A stretch of DNA of 64,000 nucleotides from Aliiglaciecola sp. M165 (GTDB taxonomy: Bacteria > Pseudomonadota > Gammaproteobacteria > Enterobacterales > Alteromonadaceae): the NCBI RefSeq assembly GCF_007197995.1, contig NZ_VKKH01000006.1, positions 1 through 64,000 of the forward strand. Reading direction: 5' to 3'. A program made the position numbers and the translations under genes. Positions 18,901 to 28,950 of the stretch are shown piece by piece (position 1 is the first letter of the stretch; every line of letters begins with the position of its first letter). Below the pieces are notes generated by a model that saw only the letters and a program-made list of their open reading frames with translations, ran no database searches and had not been told where the DNA came from.

Positions 18901-19877
18901 TTTTGCTTATAAGCCAATTTTAGTGCTTTTTTAATTGCACGTTCAAAGCTACCTGAGTTGGCTTTGCCAGTGCCAGCCAAATCCAGGGCAGTACCATGAT
19001 CAACTGAGGTGCGTATAAAAGGCAGGCCTAGAGTGATATTGACAGAGTCACCAAATCCCTTGTACTTCAAAACAGGTAAACCCTGGTCGTGATACATGGC
19101 CAGGACAGCATCCGCTTGTTCTAAATACTTGGGCTGGAACATGGTGTCAGCAGGGAGCGGACCAATAAGGTTTAACCCCTGAGCGCGTAACTCATCCAAT
19201 GCTGGAATAATAATGTCCAATTCCTCTCTGCCAAGATGCCCATCTTCTCCTGCGTGGGGATTAAGTCCACAAACATAGATACGCGGTGACGGGATGCCAA
19301 ACTTGAGCTTCATGTCGGTATGAACGATATGTAAGACTTTGTGCAATCTCTCTCGGGTAATGGCCTTGGCTACATATGCAAGAGGAATGTGAGTGGTAGC
19401 AAGCACGACTCTTAACCCTTCGGTCGATAACATCATTACCACATCTTGCGTATTTGACTGGCTAGCGAAGTATTCAGTATGACCACTAAATGAAATACCA
19501 GCTTTATTGATAATTCCTTTGTGTACCGGTCCAGTCACAACGGCATCAAACTCGCCATCCATATTTTTCGCGCACGCTTGGCGCAGTGTCTCGACAACGT
19601 ATTGGCCATTTGCAGGATCAAGCTCACCTACTTTAACGGGAACCTGCGTTGGAATATCAACAACAAATACTTGGCCAGCATCCTGTACCTTTGATTGAGA
19701 AGGTTGATACGTTATCAACTCCAGTGGCAGTCCTAACAGTTCTGCACGTTCATGCAGCATGTTTCTGTCGGCAAATACAACCAACTGGTCATCCCATTGC
19801 TGTTGAGCCAATTTTATGATCAAATCAGGGCCGATGCCGGCAGGCTCACCGGGGGTAATAGCTAATTTAAAAGGCAA
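18897..19877 (-). CDS. pdxA: 4-hydroxythreonine-4-phosphate dehydrogenase
   Basis: An NAD-dependent enzyme of the DXP-dependent vitamin B6 pathway. I choose the TTG at 19877 ([19 protein letters not shown]) as start. It lies one base after the surA stop with AGGAAA upstream and gives 326 residues, near the E. coli length of 329. The longer frame from 19970 would overlap surA by ~90 bases and add an unlikely basic leader. Metal-ligand histidines are visible in [21 protein letters not shown] and [12 protein letters not shown]. Use of TTG after surA may limit expression relative to surA. Confidence 0.95.
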   Translation of the reverse strand: MPFKLAITPGEPAGIGPDLIIKLAQQQWDDQLVVFADRNMLHERAELLGLPLELITYQPSQSKVQDAGQVFVVDIPTQVPVKVGELDPANGQYVVETLRQACAKNMDGEFDAVVTGPVHKGIINKAGISFSGHTEYFASQSNTQDVVMMLSTEGLRVVLATTHIPLAYVAKAITRERLHKVLHIVHTDMKLKFGIPSPRIYVCGLNPHAGEDGHLGREELDIIIPALDELRAQGLNLIGPLPADTMFQPKYLEQADAVLAMYHDQGLPVLKYKGFGDSVNITLGLPFIRTSVDHGTALDLAGTGKANSGSFERAIKKALKLAYKQK

Positions 19878-19878
19878 T

Positions 19879-21183
19879 TTAGTTTCCTGCTGAGCTGATG
19901 TCTTCTTCAATGACTTCAATGTATGCAGTGTCACGCATTTCACGCAACCATGCCTCAGTTTCTTCTGCAAATTTGCGGTTGAAGATCAACTGATAAGCCT
20001 TTTCTTCTTTACGTTTGTCAGTGGCATCATCAACACGCTTACCAATCATTTGCACTAAATGCCAGCCATGGACAGATCGGAAGGGTTGTCCAATTTCGTC
20101 ATTCTCCATATTGGCTAACGCATTTTTAAACGCAGGCACATATATTTCTGGGTCGTTCCAGCCAAGTTCTCCACCCCTTAGAGCTGAGCCAGGATCTGCC
20201 GAGTGCTCTTTGGCAAGTTCGGCAAAATCCGCCTCTCCGTTTATCACCTGTTCGCGAAACTCTTCGAGCTTCTCGCGGGCCTTATCTTCACTTAAAATAA
20301 CCGAAGGTTTTATCAAAATGTGACGAGCGTTTACTTCTTCGACTTTCACGATTTCAATACCGCGCAAATCTTTCACTTTCAAAATATGGAATCCAGCACC
20401 ACTTCTAAATGGGCCTACCAAGGTGTCTTTGTCTTTTCCTTGCACGGCTTCAGCAAAAAGCGTGGGCATCGCGTTGATGTTCATCCAGCCCAAATCACCG
20501 CCATCAAGGGCTTTTGGACCTGATGAAGACGCAATCGCAATACGTGTGAAGTCGGAACCTCCCTCTAAAAGTTCAATAACTCTGTCCGCTGTATCCTTGG
20601 CTTTACTGATATCATCGTCATTCGGTTGAGGGGGAAACCCGATTAAAATATGGCCAAGGTGGTATTCTGCTTGTTTTGCACCTTGCTCCTCGATAAGTTT
20701 GACTAGATTGTTTATCTCTTGATTGGTTATATAGATGCGGCGACGGACGTTTGCGCGTCTCACTTCGCCGGTTATCATTTCTTTACGGATATCTTCGCGA
20801 TAAACCTCGAAAGGGATGCCATCTCTACCAATAAGTGCTCTGAAGTCTTCCATCGATAGGTTGTTGTTAGCGGCGATACCAGTAATGGTCTGATCGAGTT
20901 GTGGATCGCTGACTTGAATCCCCATTTTTTCAGCCATTTGGGTCTGCAGACTGTCAGTGACTAACCTTTCAATAGCCTGGGTTCTCAGTGCGCGATCAGA
21001 GGGCAGTGTTTGGTTATTAGCAATTGCATTGCGTTTAACCTGAGCGACTAGCGCCTCGATTTCACTCTCTAAAATGACACCTTGGTCTACAATAACGGCG
21101 ACTTTGTCCAACGCAACTTGCTGTGCCGACACGTTGAAGGTGAAGAAGGACAATAAACTAAAAGCGACTACTATATATTTCAT
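19879..21183 (-). CDS. surA: Periplasmic chaperone / peptidyl-prolyl isomerase SurA
   Basis: A 434-residue periplasmic chaperone that escorts outer-membrane beta-barrels to the Bam complex. It has a signal peptide ([20 protein letters not shown]), the N-terminal chaperone region with [20 protein letters not shown], and two parvulin domains near residues 175-275 ([12 protein letters not shown]) and 285-385 ([11 protein letters not shown]). The length matches E. coli SurA (428). It lies 53 bases after lptD, one of its clients, an arrangement common in gammaproteobacteria. Confidence 0.97.
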   Translation of the reverse strand: MKYIVVAFSLLSFFTFNVSAQQVALDKVAVIVDQGVILESEIEALVAQVKRNAIANNQTLPSDRALRTQAIERLVTDSLQTQMAEKMGIQVSDPQLDQTITGIAANNNLSMEDFRALIGRDGIPFEVYREDIRKEMITGEVRRANVRRRIYITNQEINNLVKLIEEQGAKQAEYHLGHILIGFPPQPNDDDISKAKDTADRVIELLEGGSDFTRIAIASSSGPKALDGGDLGWMNINAMPTLFAEAVQGKDKDTLVGPFRSGAGFHILKVKDLRGIEIVKVEEVNARHILIKPSVILSEDKAREKLEEFREQVINGEADFAELAKEHSADPGSALRGGELGWNDPEIYVPAFKNALANMENDEIGQPFRSVHGWHLVQMIGKRVDDATDKRKEEKAYQLIFNRKFAEETEAWLREMRDTAYIEVIEEDISSAGN

Positions 21184-21236
21184 ATTCCATACTTTTGGTT
21201 AGGGTAAAAAGATAGACTTCTTTGGCGACTACCATT

Positions 21237-23453
21237 CTAATTAATAAGGTAGGCTTGTCGATATCCAAACAAGCCGTCTTCAAGCATTTTGCGGCGTCCT
21301 GAACGCGCCTCTGAACCAGTGAACTTGAAACTAAATTTCAAATTTACGCTGGTTTCAAACTCTTGGGTGTTTTGCATTCCTTGTGCATCAAACCTATTAC
21401 TAAGGTGCCTTTGCGAAACTAAACTGAATGACCAGCAACATGACTCGTATTGTACACCCATATAGCTCTCAATCGTGCGTTGTGTAGATAAATCTTTATA
21501 CCAACGCCCAACCCAATGCCAATTTGTAGATAGCGGCCAACTCGCAGTGATACCAAACTGATCAATTTGCTCTCCAGAGAGGCTTCGCACAAACCTGTGG
21601 TTAAACTGCAAGATTTTATCGTCTGTTAATTGGTATTCCAGTGAAATACTACTGCGTTCAACTTTATCTGTTTTGGTCGATAGCTGTAATTCTGTGTGAG
21701 CAAACCACTTACTACCTATCTGCCAATCCAACTCAGAGGCCAGTGCGGAGCGATCATCATTTTTGCTCGCTGCTTCAACACGATTGTCTTCTAAGTAGAA
21801 AATCTGACCCAAACTTAACTTAAATTGTTCCCGACTATTTTTATCTAATATTCTAGAAGTAAGACCAACCGTTACTTGGTTGTTGTCACTGATACGGTCC
21901 AGACCAGTAAACTCTTGGCCTCTGAAAAGCCCATTAAAGTCGTTGAGTAGTTGTGTCGTATCGTATAATCCGATTTCGCTTTGTTCTTTAAACTCAGTAT
22001 ACAGATACTGAATTTTGGGTTCCAATGTTTGCGTTTGTTGTTCGCCTAACCAATTAATATCCCGTTCTAAAAAAAGAGCCCCGAAAACTCGACCTTGCCC
22101 TAACGTTCGGTTGGTTTCTTCTGCAAGCTGGGTGCCTGCTACGTTTTCTTGTTTGTAATAGGTATTTAAAAGGGTTGCTTCGGCAAGAAACTCGCCCCAC
22201 TGAGAGCGCAATGGCAGAGCTAAACTCGGCGCAATGTGGAAACGCGTCGCTTTGGGTTCACCTTCCTGTTGATTGTCAAAGTAGGCAAGCTCAGAGGTAA
22301 CGCGAAATTCAAGCCCTGAAAATTTGTCCGTCTGATAATTCAATTTCATCTCAGGTAATGCACGATAATTAGCAGGGTGGTCGCCAATAACCGCAAAGTC
22401 ACGAAAATTCATAGAAAAATCGAGGTTTTGAGAGTAATAATTAATGCCTAAGGTTCTATATAGATGCGTGTCAGCACGATTATAATAATCCGAGCCAAAA
22501 TCCACGATATAGTTGTCATCACTGAGCCCATTGAAATCGATATTAAGTTGCCAGTTTTTAGCCAGTTTGCCACTGTGAGCATATCGATAAAAATAACGAT
22601 CCGCCTGATTAATATCTTCGCGATCTTCGGGTAAGTACTCAACATTAAATTGCCCGGCACTCTGGTCAAACAAGTAGCGAAACTCAGTTTTAATCTGCGT
22701 GCCACGTTTAGACATAAAACGAGGTGAAAAGGTGGCATCAAAATTGGGCGCAATATTCCAATAAATTGGTTGTTCGTATGAAGGACCTGTTGCGCTAGAG
22801 GTGGTTATTTCGGGAAACAACAGGCCTGATTGGCGTTGATCAGAAACCGGGAAAACAAAATAAGGTAAATAAAATACGGGTACATCTTTTACATAAAAAA
22901 CCGTATTGTAAGCTTCACCCCAAAGTTCGCCTTCTTCTATGCCTATACTGGATGCTGAAATTTTCCAATCTTCCTGGCCAACCGGGCAAGTTGTATAACT
23001 CACGCCTTGCAATTCCACGCCTTGATTCTGGTCAATTTCAATTCTATCCGCTGCGCCTCGTCCGCCAAATTGAGTAAGCTGATAATTAGTATCCGCCATG
23101 GATAATTTGCCAGAGTCAGTATTTAGCAAAACATCCTTGCTGTTGACAACCATCAATTTGTCTTGAAAAGTAACGTCGCCTATAGCAGTTAATTGGGTAT
23201 TAGGCACGTCAATCGTTGCGCTCTGCGCTTCAATCTTTGATTTATCACTAACAATGGTGACATTTCCGTCAAATTGCGCAATTTGATTTCTTTGGATATC
23301 AGCACGATTTGCCGACACTCGGATCTGGTCTTGTAAAATATCTTCATCTGCGACAAAACCCTCTATAGGGGTCGGACAAGATGTGACTTGTTGTGCCCAA
23401 ACCGAACCGGGTAGGATGGCAAACAAAGAAAAAATAAGCTGATTAATTTGCAT
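21237..23453 (-). CDS. lptD: LPS-assembly outer-membrane protein LptD
   Basis: A 738-residue outer-membrane translocon that inserts LPS in the outer leaflet together with LptE. A signal peptide (IFSLFAILPGSVWAQ) precedes the OstA/LptA-like beta-jellyroll (RISAN-type start VSANRADIQRNQIAQFDGNV) and then a long beta-barrel to the C-terminus. Cysteines near the start (TSCPTP), after the jellyroll (TTCPVG) and late in the barrel (YESCCW) can supply the conserved disulfides. First gene of its operon. The upstream 234 bases separate it from divergent amgK. Confidence 0.97.
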   Translation of the reverse strand: MQINQLIFSLFAILPGSVWAQQVTSCPTPIEGFVADEDILQDQIRVSANRADIQRNQIAQFDGNVTIVSDKSKIEAQSATIDVPNTQLTAIGDVTFQDKLMVVNSKDVLLNTDSGKLSMADTNYQLTQFGGRGAADRIEIDQNQGVELQGVSYTTCPVGQEDWKISASSIGIEEGELWGEAYNTVFYVKDVPVFYLPYFVFPVSDQRQSGLLFPEITTSSATGPSYEQPIYWNIAPNFDATFSPRFMSKRGTQIKTEFRYLFDQSAGQFNVEYLPEDREDINQADRYFYRYAHSGKLAKNWQLNIDFNGLSDDNYIVDFGSDYYNRADTHLYRTLGINYYSQNLDFSMNFRDFAVIGDHPANYRALPEMKLNYQTDKFSGLEFRVTSELAYFDNQQEGEPKATRFHIAPSLALPLRSQWGEFLAEATLLNTYYKQENVAGTQLAEETNRTLGQGRVFGALFLERDINWLGEQQTQTLEPKIQYLYTEFKEQSEIGLYDTTQLLNDFNGLFRGQEFTGLDRISDNNQVTVGLTSRILDKNSREQFKLSLGQIFYLEDNRVEAASKNDDRSALASELDWQIGSKWFAHTELQLSTKTDKVERSSISLEYQLTDDKILQFNHRFVRSLSGEQIDQFGITASWPLSTNWHWVGRWYKDLSTQRTIESYMGVQYESCCWSFSLVSQRHLSNRFDAQGMQNTQEFETSVNLKFSFKFTGSEARSGRRKMLEDGLFGYRQAYLIN

Positions 23454-23598
23454 ACAGTTACTAAGTCAAGCTGCCTTGAAATGGCCGCAAAGTGACATAT
23501 AAAGTGCTATTTTTGGAAGTTTGGACATGATTACGCTTCTAAGTACTCAAATAATGCATCAGATTCATTTTCTTTGTTTTATTATGCATGTGTTATAC

Positions 23599-23629
23599 GT
23601 ATTCCGTGTTGAAAAGTCGTTTCAATACG
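23599..23629. promoter_or_regulatory. Inverted repeat in the lptD-amgK divergent region
   Basis: TTGAAA (23609-23614) and TTTCAA (23620-23625) form a perfect 6-base inverted repeat around 5 bases. An outer pair, CGTATT and AATACG, extends the symmetry at 23599-23604 and 23624-23629 with an offset. No T tract follows. It could be an operator for either divergent gene. No regulator is assigned. Confidence 0.35.
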
Positions 23630-23687
23630 CTTACTTTTCGTAAATGCATATCCACATTTGTATTTATATCATAAAAAGAGGTAGATC

Positions 23688-24689
23688 GTGACACAAAAGC
23701 GGCAAAGAGAACAGGCCCTTAAGCAATGGATTAATACTTCTACGCCCTTTCGATGTATTTCTCTACAAATGGTTTCAGGAGATGCCAGCTTTAGACGATA
23801 TTTTCGCTTTGATGATGAAAAATCAAACAATTCTATTGTCGCGGTTGATGCGCCTCCCAAATTTGAAGACAGTGAAAAATTTGTTTCGATTGCGCGCGCT
23901 TATAAAAAACAGGGAGTCGAGGTGCCCGGTGTGCTCGCTCATGATGCAGATTTAGGGTTCTACTGTATTGAGGATTTTGGTAATGGTCAGTTTGCTCAAG
24001 CATTATCATCAACAACCATGCACAATTTATACAAACAAGCGCTCAGCCATTTACCCGCCATTCAATCCTGTGTTTCGGTTGATGGCCAACCATTACCTAA
24101 TTATGGCGAGACGTTATTGGAAGCTGAGAAAACCTTATTTACTCATTGGTTAATCGAAAGACATTTGGGACTAACACTGAGTGAAGCCGATCGCAAAATG
24201 ATTGAAACCACCTATGCTTTTCTTTCAGAGGTTTTTGTCCAGCAACCGCAAGTAGGAGTGCATCGGGATTACCATTCAAGAAATTTGATGATACTAGCCG
24301 ACGATCGCCTCGGCATTATTGATTTTCAAGATGCTGTTGTGGGACCCATCACCTATGATGCGGTTTCGCTGCTTAGAGATTGTTACCAAGATTGGCCAGA
24401 ATCTTCTATTTCTGCGCTACTTCAGGACTTTCATCATCAATACTACCCACAACATTCTTGGAGTGATTTTGAACGCTGGTTTGATTTGACCGGTATTCAA
24501 CGCCACATTAAGGCTAGCGGCATATTTTGTCGGTTGTGGCATCGCGATGGTAAATCAGGGTATTTGAATGATATTCCTCACACCTTAGATTATATTGTCA
24601 ATGTTGGATATCGCTACGAGGAAACCACTTCGCTGGCGACCTTTGTAGATCAGGTAATTAAGCCTGCAATGCTGAGCACCCTTGAATGA
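23688..24689 (+). CDS. amgK: N-acetylmuramate/N-acetylglucosamine kinase
   Basis: A 333-residue aminoglycoside-phosphotransferase-fold kinase from GTG 23688 (AGAGG upstream). Catalytic motifs are GVHRDYHSRNLM and GIIDFQDAVVGP. AmgK phosphorylates the anomeric position of recycled MurNAc, feeding the MurU step and bypassing de novo UDP-MurNAc synthesis, as described in Pseudomonas. The downstream murU overlaps its stop by four bases, which supports this role over true aminoglycoside resistance. It stands divergently from lptD, the usual arrangement in this group. Confidence 0.93.
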   Translation: MTQKRQREQALKQWINTSTPFRCISLQMVSGDASFRRYFRFDDEKSNNSIVAVDAPPKFEDSEKFVSIARAYKKQGVEVPGVLAHDADLGFYCIEDFGNGQFAQALSSTTMHNLYKQALSHLPAIQSCVSVDGQPLPNYGETLLEAEKTLFTHWLIERHLGLTLSEADRKMIETTYAFLSEVFVQQPQVGVHRDYHSRNLMILADDRLGIIDFQDAVVGPITYDAVSLLRDCYQDWPESSISALLQDFHHQYYPQHSWSDFERWFDLTGIQRHIKASGIFCRLWHRDGKSGYLNDIPHTLDYIVNVGYRYEETTSLATFVDQVIKPAMLSTLE

Positions 24690-25363
24690 AAGTTGCAATG
24701 ATACTGGCTGCTGGAAGAGGGGAAAGAATGAAACCTCTTACAGACCAAACTCCTAAGCCACTATTGACCGTGAAGGGTATTCCATTGATCGAGCATCATC
24801 TGAACAAACTAGCTTTGGCTGGTTTTACCCATGTCGTTATCAATGTCGCCTGGTTAGGTGAACAAATCATTCATGCATTAGGTGATGGTTCTCGTTTCAA
24901 TCTAAAAATACATTTTAGTGATGAGAAAGAAGCACTAGAAACTGCCGGAGGTATCGTCAATGCCTTGCCAATATTGCTTCCATTACTTGAACAGCAACAA
25001 GAGTTTGCTGTGATCAATGCGGACATCTTCACCGATTTTGATTTTTCTGCTTTACCCACAAACCTTGAAGACAAGCTTGGCCACCTGATACTCGTTGACA
25101 ATCCTGTTCACAATCCCAATGGAGACTTCAGTTTAAAAGGCAGTGAAATGCATAGGCTGAAAAAAAATCAATTCACATTCAGTGGAATCGCTGTGTACCA
25201 TAAAGAGATGTTTTCCTCATTAATTGCAGAAAAATCTGCGCTGGCGCCATTATTGTTTGAAAAAGTTGCTCAAAATCGACTGAGCGGGCAACTGCATAAT
25301 GGTTTTTGGTTTGATGTTGGCACGCCGCAGCGTCTTGATTATTTGAATCAAATGGAGATCTAA
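24686..25363 (+). CDS. murU: N-acetylmuramate alpha-1-phosphate uridylyltransferase
   Basis: A 225-residue nucleotidyltransferase with the signature MILAAGRGERMKPLTDQTPKPLL (first half read at residues 5-27) and the metal-binding NADIFTDFDF. It converts MurNAc-1-phosphate and UTP to UDP-MurNAc in peptidoglycan recycling. Its ATG overlaps the amgK TGA (ATGA), so translation is coupled. It could be mistaken for a mannose-1-phosphate guanylyltransferase, but size and context favour MurU. The window also carries ampD, which acts earlier in the same recycling route. Confidence 0.93.
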   Translation: MKVAMILAAGRGERMKPLTDQTPKPLLTVKGIPLIEHHLNKLALAGFTHVVINVAWLGEQIIHALGDGSRFNLKIHFSDEKEALETAGGIVNALPILLPLLEQQQEFAVINADIFTDFDFSALPTNLEDKLGHLILVDNPVHNPNGDFSLKGSEMHRLKKNQFTFSGIAVYHKEMFSSLIAEKSALAPLLFEKVAQNRLSGQLHNGFWFDVGTPQRLDYLNQMEI

Positions 25364-25365
25364 AC

Positions 25366-26214
25366 ATGCCTATTTGGGGAAAAATAATTGGTACGATATT
25401 TGGCTTTATGTTTCGAGGGCCGGTAGGTGCAATTATTGGCTTTATTGTAGGTCACTTATTTGATCGCGGATATAGCCAAGATTTTAATCAGATGGGAGGC
25501 TTTAGCCGCTTTTTCACCAGCCAAGATGAACTAAAATCCCAGGCAATTTTTTTCCACGCGTTGTTTTCCGTGATGGGTCACGTAGCCAAATCAGATGGTC
25601 AAGTCACGGATGCTGAAATTAGGATGGCCTCTACGCTGATGGATCAGATGGATCTGCAAGGAGAAACAAGAAAGGAAGCGCAACAAGCTTTCAGGGATGG
25701 TAAAGACGCTGATTTTCCGGTTGTACAAATACTAAAGGAATTTAAAGCGTCTTGCCATGGTCGGCGAGATGTTATGCAGGTTTTCCTGGAAATCCTTATT
25801 CAAGCCGCTTTCGCTGATGGGCGTCTCGTCAAAAAAGAACAACAATTGCTCGAGAAAGTGGCACAACAATTAGGCTTTAAAGAGCACGAATTTTTATACT
25901 TGCTGTCGATGTATGAGGCTGAGGTGCGATTTCGCTCTGCAAGAGGGGCACAAGGCTCGTCCCGTACTCATCGAAGTTCAGGCGCCTATTCACAACAACA
26001 GTCAATTGATGATGCTTTCAAAATACTGGGAGTTGAATCGACTGACGATGTCAAAACTGTCAAACGCAGTTATCGCAGATTAATGGCTGAACATCATCCA
26101 GACAAACTTGTTTCTAAAGGGCTTCCTAAACAAGCAATCGAAATTGCTAAACATAAAGCACAAGACATTCAAGCTGCCTATGATCTAGTCAAGCAACACA
26201 AAGGATTTAAGTAA
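25366..26214 (+). CDS. djlA: DnaJ-like membrane co-chaperone
   Basis: A 282-residue inner-membrane co-chaperone. One Gly-rich membrane helix lies near the N-terminus (IIGTIFGFMFRGPVGAIIGFIVG, read at residues 6-28), followed by a TerB-like helical domain and a C-terminal J domain. The J domain HPD tripeptide is H244-P245-D246 and stimulates DnaK ATPase. In E. coli, DjlA affects the Rcs envelope stress pathway. It begins two bases after murU and its TAA overlaps the next ATG by one base, so it sits in a four-gene operon. Confidence 0.95.
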   Translation: MPIWGKIIGTIFGFMFRGPVGAIIGFIVGHLFDRGYSQDFNQMGGFSRFFTSQDELKSQAIFFHALFSVMGHVAKSDGQVTDAEIRMASTLMDQMDLQGETRKEAQQAFRDGKDADFPVVQILKEFKASCHGRRDVMQVFLEILIQAAFADGRLVKKEQQLLEKVAQQLGFKEHEFLYLLSMYEAEVRFRSARGAQGSSRTHRSSGAYSQQQSIDDAFKILGVESTDDVKTVKRSYRRLMAEHHPDKLVSKGLPKQAIEIAKHKAQDIQAAYDLVKQHKGFK

Positions 26215-28925
26215 TGTACAACGGATTTGCCGATTTGACTAAGCACTGGCGATTTATCGCACTGATAAGTTTTATGTTGATTTTAACTGGGTGTGCGAGC
26301 TCTCTGCGCACTGAAAATGTTGCAAGTGTGACGCATATCCAAGCACTTCCGGACAAAATGCTAGACTTTGATCCCGCCGAACTTACGCCTGAACAAATTT
26401 ATTGGCAAGATCAAATTAATCAGTTTTATCGAGCAGATTTACGCACGGTAAAAATACCACATGTACGTTTGATAAATGAGTTAGACAATTGGCCTGAAGA
26501 GCAATACTGCACCGATACTCACATGGAAAAGATCCAACAAGCTATTGAGTTGAACAGGACAAGCTTGCTTGCTTATTCGTTAAATGCCCATTGTGGTCAA
26601 CGTTTAGGCGATGATGAGTTGTCAGAGCAATCACAAAAAGCTCTATTCGCTATAGCCGATTTGCTCATGCGCTCTGGGAATGCCCAATCGCCTTCGACTG
26701 CGGTTAAAACAAGAGACGCGTACGAAGCTCAAATCATTTTTCAATGGGCGGGTTACAACGTGTTTGACGTTGAACTTCTGCGTTTGGCAGATAAAGCGCT
26801 GTTTCGCATACATGCATTGATGCCTGATTCAGGTCAATATGTGGTGTTTTACGCCGACAATACTGAATATTTCTCTCGAAACATCCATTCGATGGCCACT
26901 AAGTCGTACAGCAAACAACAAATTGCTGATTATTTGGTAGCAGCACTCCTGAACGGCGGGAGTGTTCCTGCGCAACTGTTGCAATTTTCGGATTGGTTGC
27001 GCAATAACAAAGCTGATGAAGTCATTGAACGATTGTCTACATCCAGCGATTTAGGGCCATTGGCAAGTGTTCTTTTGTCACAAGCCTATTTTCAAAAAAG
27101 TGAAACGAAGAAATTTGAGCAACAAATAGATAATTTGTTGATGTTTTCAGAGATCGGTTTTGTAGAAGCGAGCGCTATTCTCGGCGTATCCATGCTGTCC
27201 TCTGATGATGTAATGGAACAGCAAGACGCAGCAAACTTGTTTAGAGTAAATGTCAGGCAATTAGGGGGTAGTGAGGCAACATGGATATGGCTCGATGCCT
27301 TGCTTAAACAGACTGACGGTGTTGACACTTTCTTGATATTGATCAACCAATTAGAGCCGTCTTATTACGCCAATTGGCGCAATAGCATTTACCGCTACGA
27401 TAATGTTTTTGGTGGGGTCTCTAACACCATTTATTCAAAATTGCAGCGATTGCTGGTGGCGCTAGGAGAGAGTTACCCCAGAGCAAGATTAGATTATGCC
27501 TATCTAAATATTAGCGGGCGGTGGGGGATCCCAAAAGATATAGATAAAGGACTGGCTTTAGTTGAATCTTTGGCGGAGTCAGGTTATGACAGTGCCCAAT
27601 TGGATTATGGTCTTTTTTATTCAGCGGGACGGTATGGTATCGAACAGGACCGAACGAAAGCGTTTTATTGGTACCAAAAGGCAGCCGAGCAGGGGAATCG
27701 AAGCGCCCTTTATAATCTAGGTTTAGCCTACCGATATTCGCGAGGCGTAGAAAAAGATTTGGTCATGTCGATTGAATATTTTCAACAAGCCTGGGAAAAC
27801 GGGTTTGACCTAGCAGGTTGTCGAATAGGTGATATCTACAGCGAAGAAATTGATGTGCTCAATTATGAGTTGGCAGTGCAGGCATACCAAGCGACCATTA
27901 ACGCTGAAGATAGTGATGCAGAAGCTATTAAAGCCTGCACATTTGGGTTGGGGTATGTTCAGTTTCACGAACTGGAGAATTATCAAGCGGGGCTAAAAAT
28001 GTTGGATATGGCTGCTGATTTGGGTGATCAAAATGCTATGTTTGAACTAGGTATCATATACACAGATAACAAAGGTGTGGAGGCTAATGCAGATAAGGCA
28101 ATAACCTATTATCAACGCGCCATTGAACAAGGTAGTGGCAGAGCTGCAGCAAATCTTGGCTATCTCTACGAGTCGGGAGAAGGCGTCACAAAAGACAATG
28201 CTAAAGCACTGCACTACTACAAATTGTCATCGGACCGAGGGTCTGCTACCGGGCAAAACAATTACGCTTCATTTTTACGTTACGGCACCAACGTTGAAAA
28301 AGACCCTCAAGCTGCTTATAAACTGTACTTAAAGTCTTATGCACAAGGTAATACCTATGCTGCAGAAAATTTGGGTGACATGTATTATTTTGGCGAGCTT
28401 GGTGAACCAGATTATGAAAAAGCATGCCATTTTTATGAACAGGCAGTGACCAGAGGTGCCACTGACGCGCTCTATGATCTGGCCTATTGTTTTGTCTATG
28501 GAGAAGGTCGAGAACAAGACGTTGAAAAAGGCCTAAAGTTATTAGAGCGTAGCGTACAGGTCGATAATCCCGAAGCTATGGTGGAACTGGGATATTTGTA
28601 TTCCGACGGGGAGTTGGTCGAAAGAAATGTACCCTTGGCGTTAGACTATTTAAAACGTGCCTATAAATTGCAAAGTCCACGAGCAGCGTATCAATTAGGT
28701 CAGCTTTACGAAACCGGTGAAGGCGTTAGAGAGGACGCAGTGTTAGCAAAAGTATATTACGAACAAAGTGCCCAATGGGGGTACATCGATGGAATGATTG
28801 CACTTGCCAACGCCTACATAAAAGGCTTAGGCACTCGAACGAATAAATCATTAGCTCGAGACTGGTTGAAAAAAGCAATATCTGAGGGCTCTGAAGAGGC
28901 AAAAAATGTCCTTAATAGCTTATGA
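26214..28925 (+). CDS. Large Sel1-repeat lipoprotein
   Basis: A 903-residue protein beginning at ATG 26214, overlapping the djlA stop (TAATG). The N-terminus carries a lipobox, MLILTGCASSL, so it is probably lipid-anchored. Residues ~150-430 are helical without an evident motif. From ~440 to the C-terminus run about a dozen Sel1-like repeats, recognisable by A-x-x-x-LGxxYxxGxGVxxD units such as ANLGYLYESGEGVTKD and YQLGQLYETGEGVRED. Such repeats form alpha-solenoids that bind proteins or glycans. Co-transcription with amgK, murU and djlA suggests an envelope or peptidoglycan role, which is inference. Confidence 0.85.
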   Translation: MYNGFADLTKHWRFIALISFMLILTGCASSLRTENVASVTHIQALPDKMLDFDPAELTPEQIYWQDQINQFYRADLRTVKIPHVRLINELDNWPEEQYCTDTHMEKIQQAIELNRTSLLAYSLNAHCGQRLGDDELSEQSQKALFAIADLLMRSGNAQSPSTAVKTRDAYEAQIIFQWAGYNVFDVELLRLADKALFRIHALMPDSGQYVVFYADNTEYFSRNIHSMATKSYSKQQIADYLVAALLNGGSVPAQLLQFSDWLRNNKADEVIERLSTSSDLGPLASVLLSQAYFQKSETKKFEQQIDNLLMFSEIGFVEASAILGVSMLSSDDVMEQQDAANLFRVNVRQLGGSEATWIWLDALLKQTDGVDTFLILINQLEPSYYANWRNSIYRYDNVFGGVSNTIYSKLQRLLVALGESYPRARLDYAYLNISGRWGIPKDIDKGLALVESLAESGYDSAQLDYGLFYSAGRYGIEQDRTKAFYWYQKAAEQGNRSALYNLGLAYRYSRGVEKDLVMSIEYFQQAWENGFDLAGCRIGDIYSEEIDVLNYELAVQAYQATINAEDSDAEAIKACTFGLGYVQFHELENYQAGLKMLDMAADLGDQNAMFELGIIYTDNKGVEANADKAITYYQRAIEQGSGRAAANLGYLYESGEGVTKDNAKALHYYKLSSDRGSATGQNNYASFLRYGTNVEKDPQAAYKLYLKSYAQGNTYAAENLGDMYYFGELGEPDYEKACHFYEQAVTRGATDALYDLAYCFVYGEGREQDVEKGLKLLERSVQVDNPEAMVELGYLYSDGELVERNVPLALDYLKRAYKLQSPRAAYQLGQLYETGEGVREDAVLAKVYYEQSAQWGYIDGMIALANAYIKGLGTRTNKSLARDWLKKAISEGSEEAKNVLNSL

Positions 28926-28950
28926 AACGTTGCTCTTCTGGCTTGCCTAA

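Noticed and set aside
23688-24689. Aminoglycoside resistance phosphotransferase
   Set aside because: The fold is shared, but overlap with murU and the lptD-divergent position fit the cell-wall recycling kinase AmgK.
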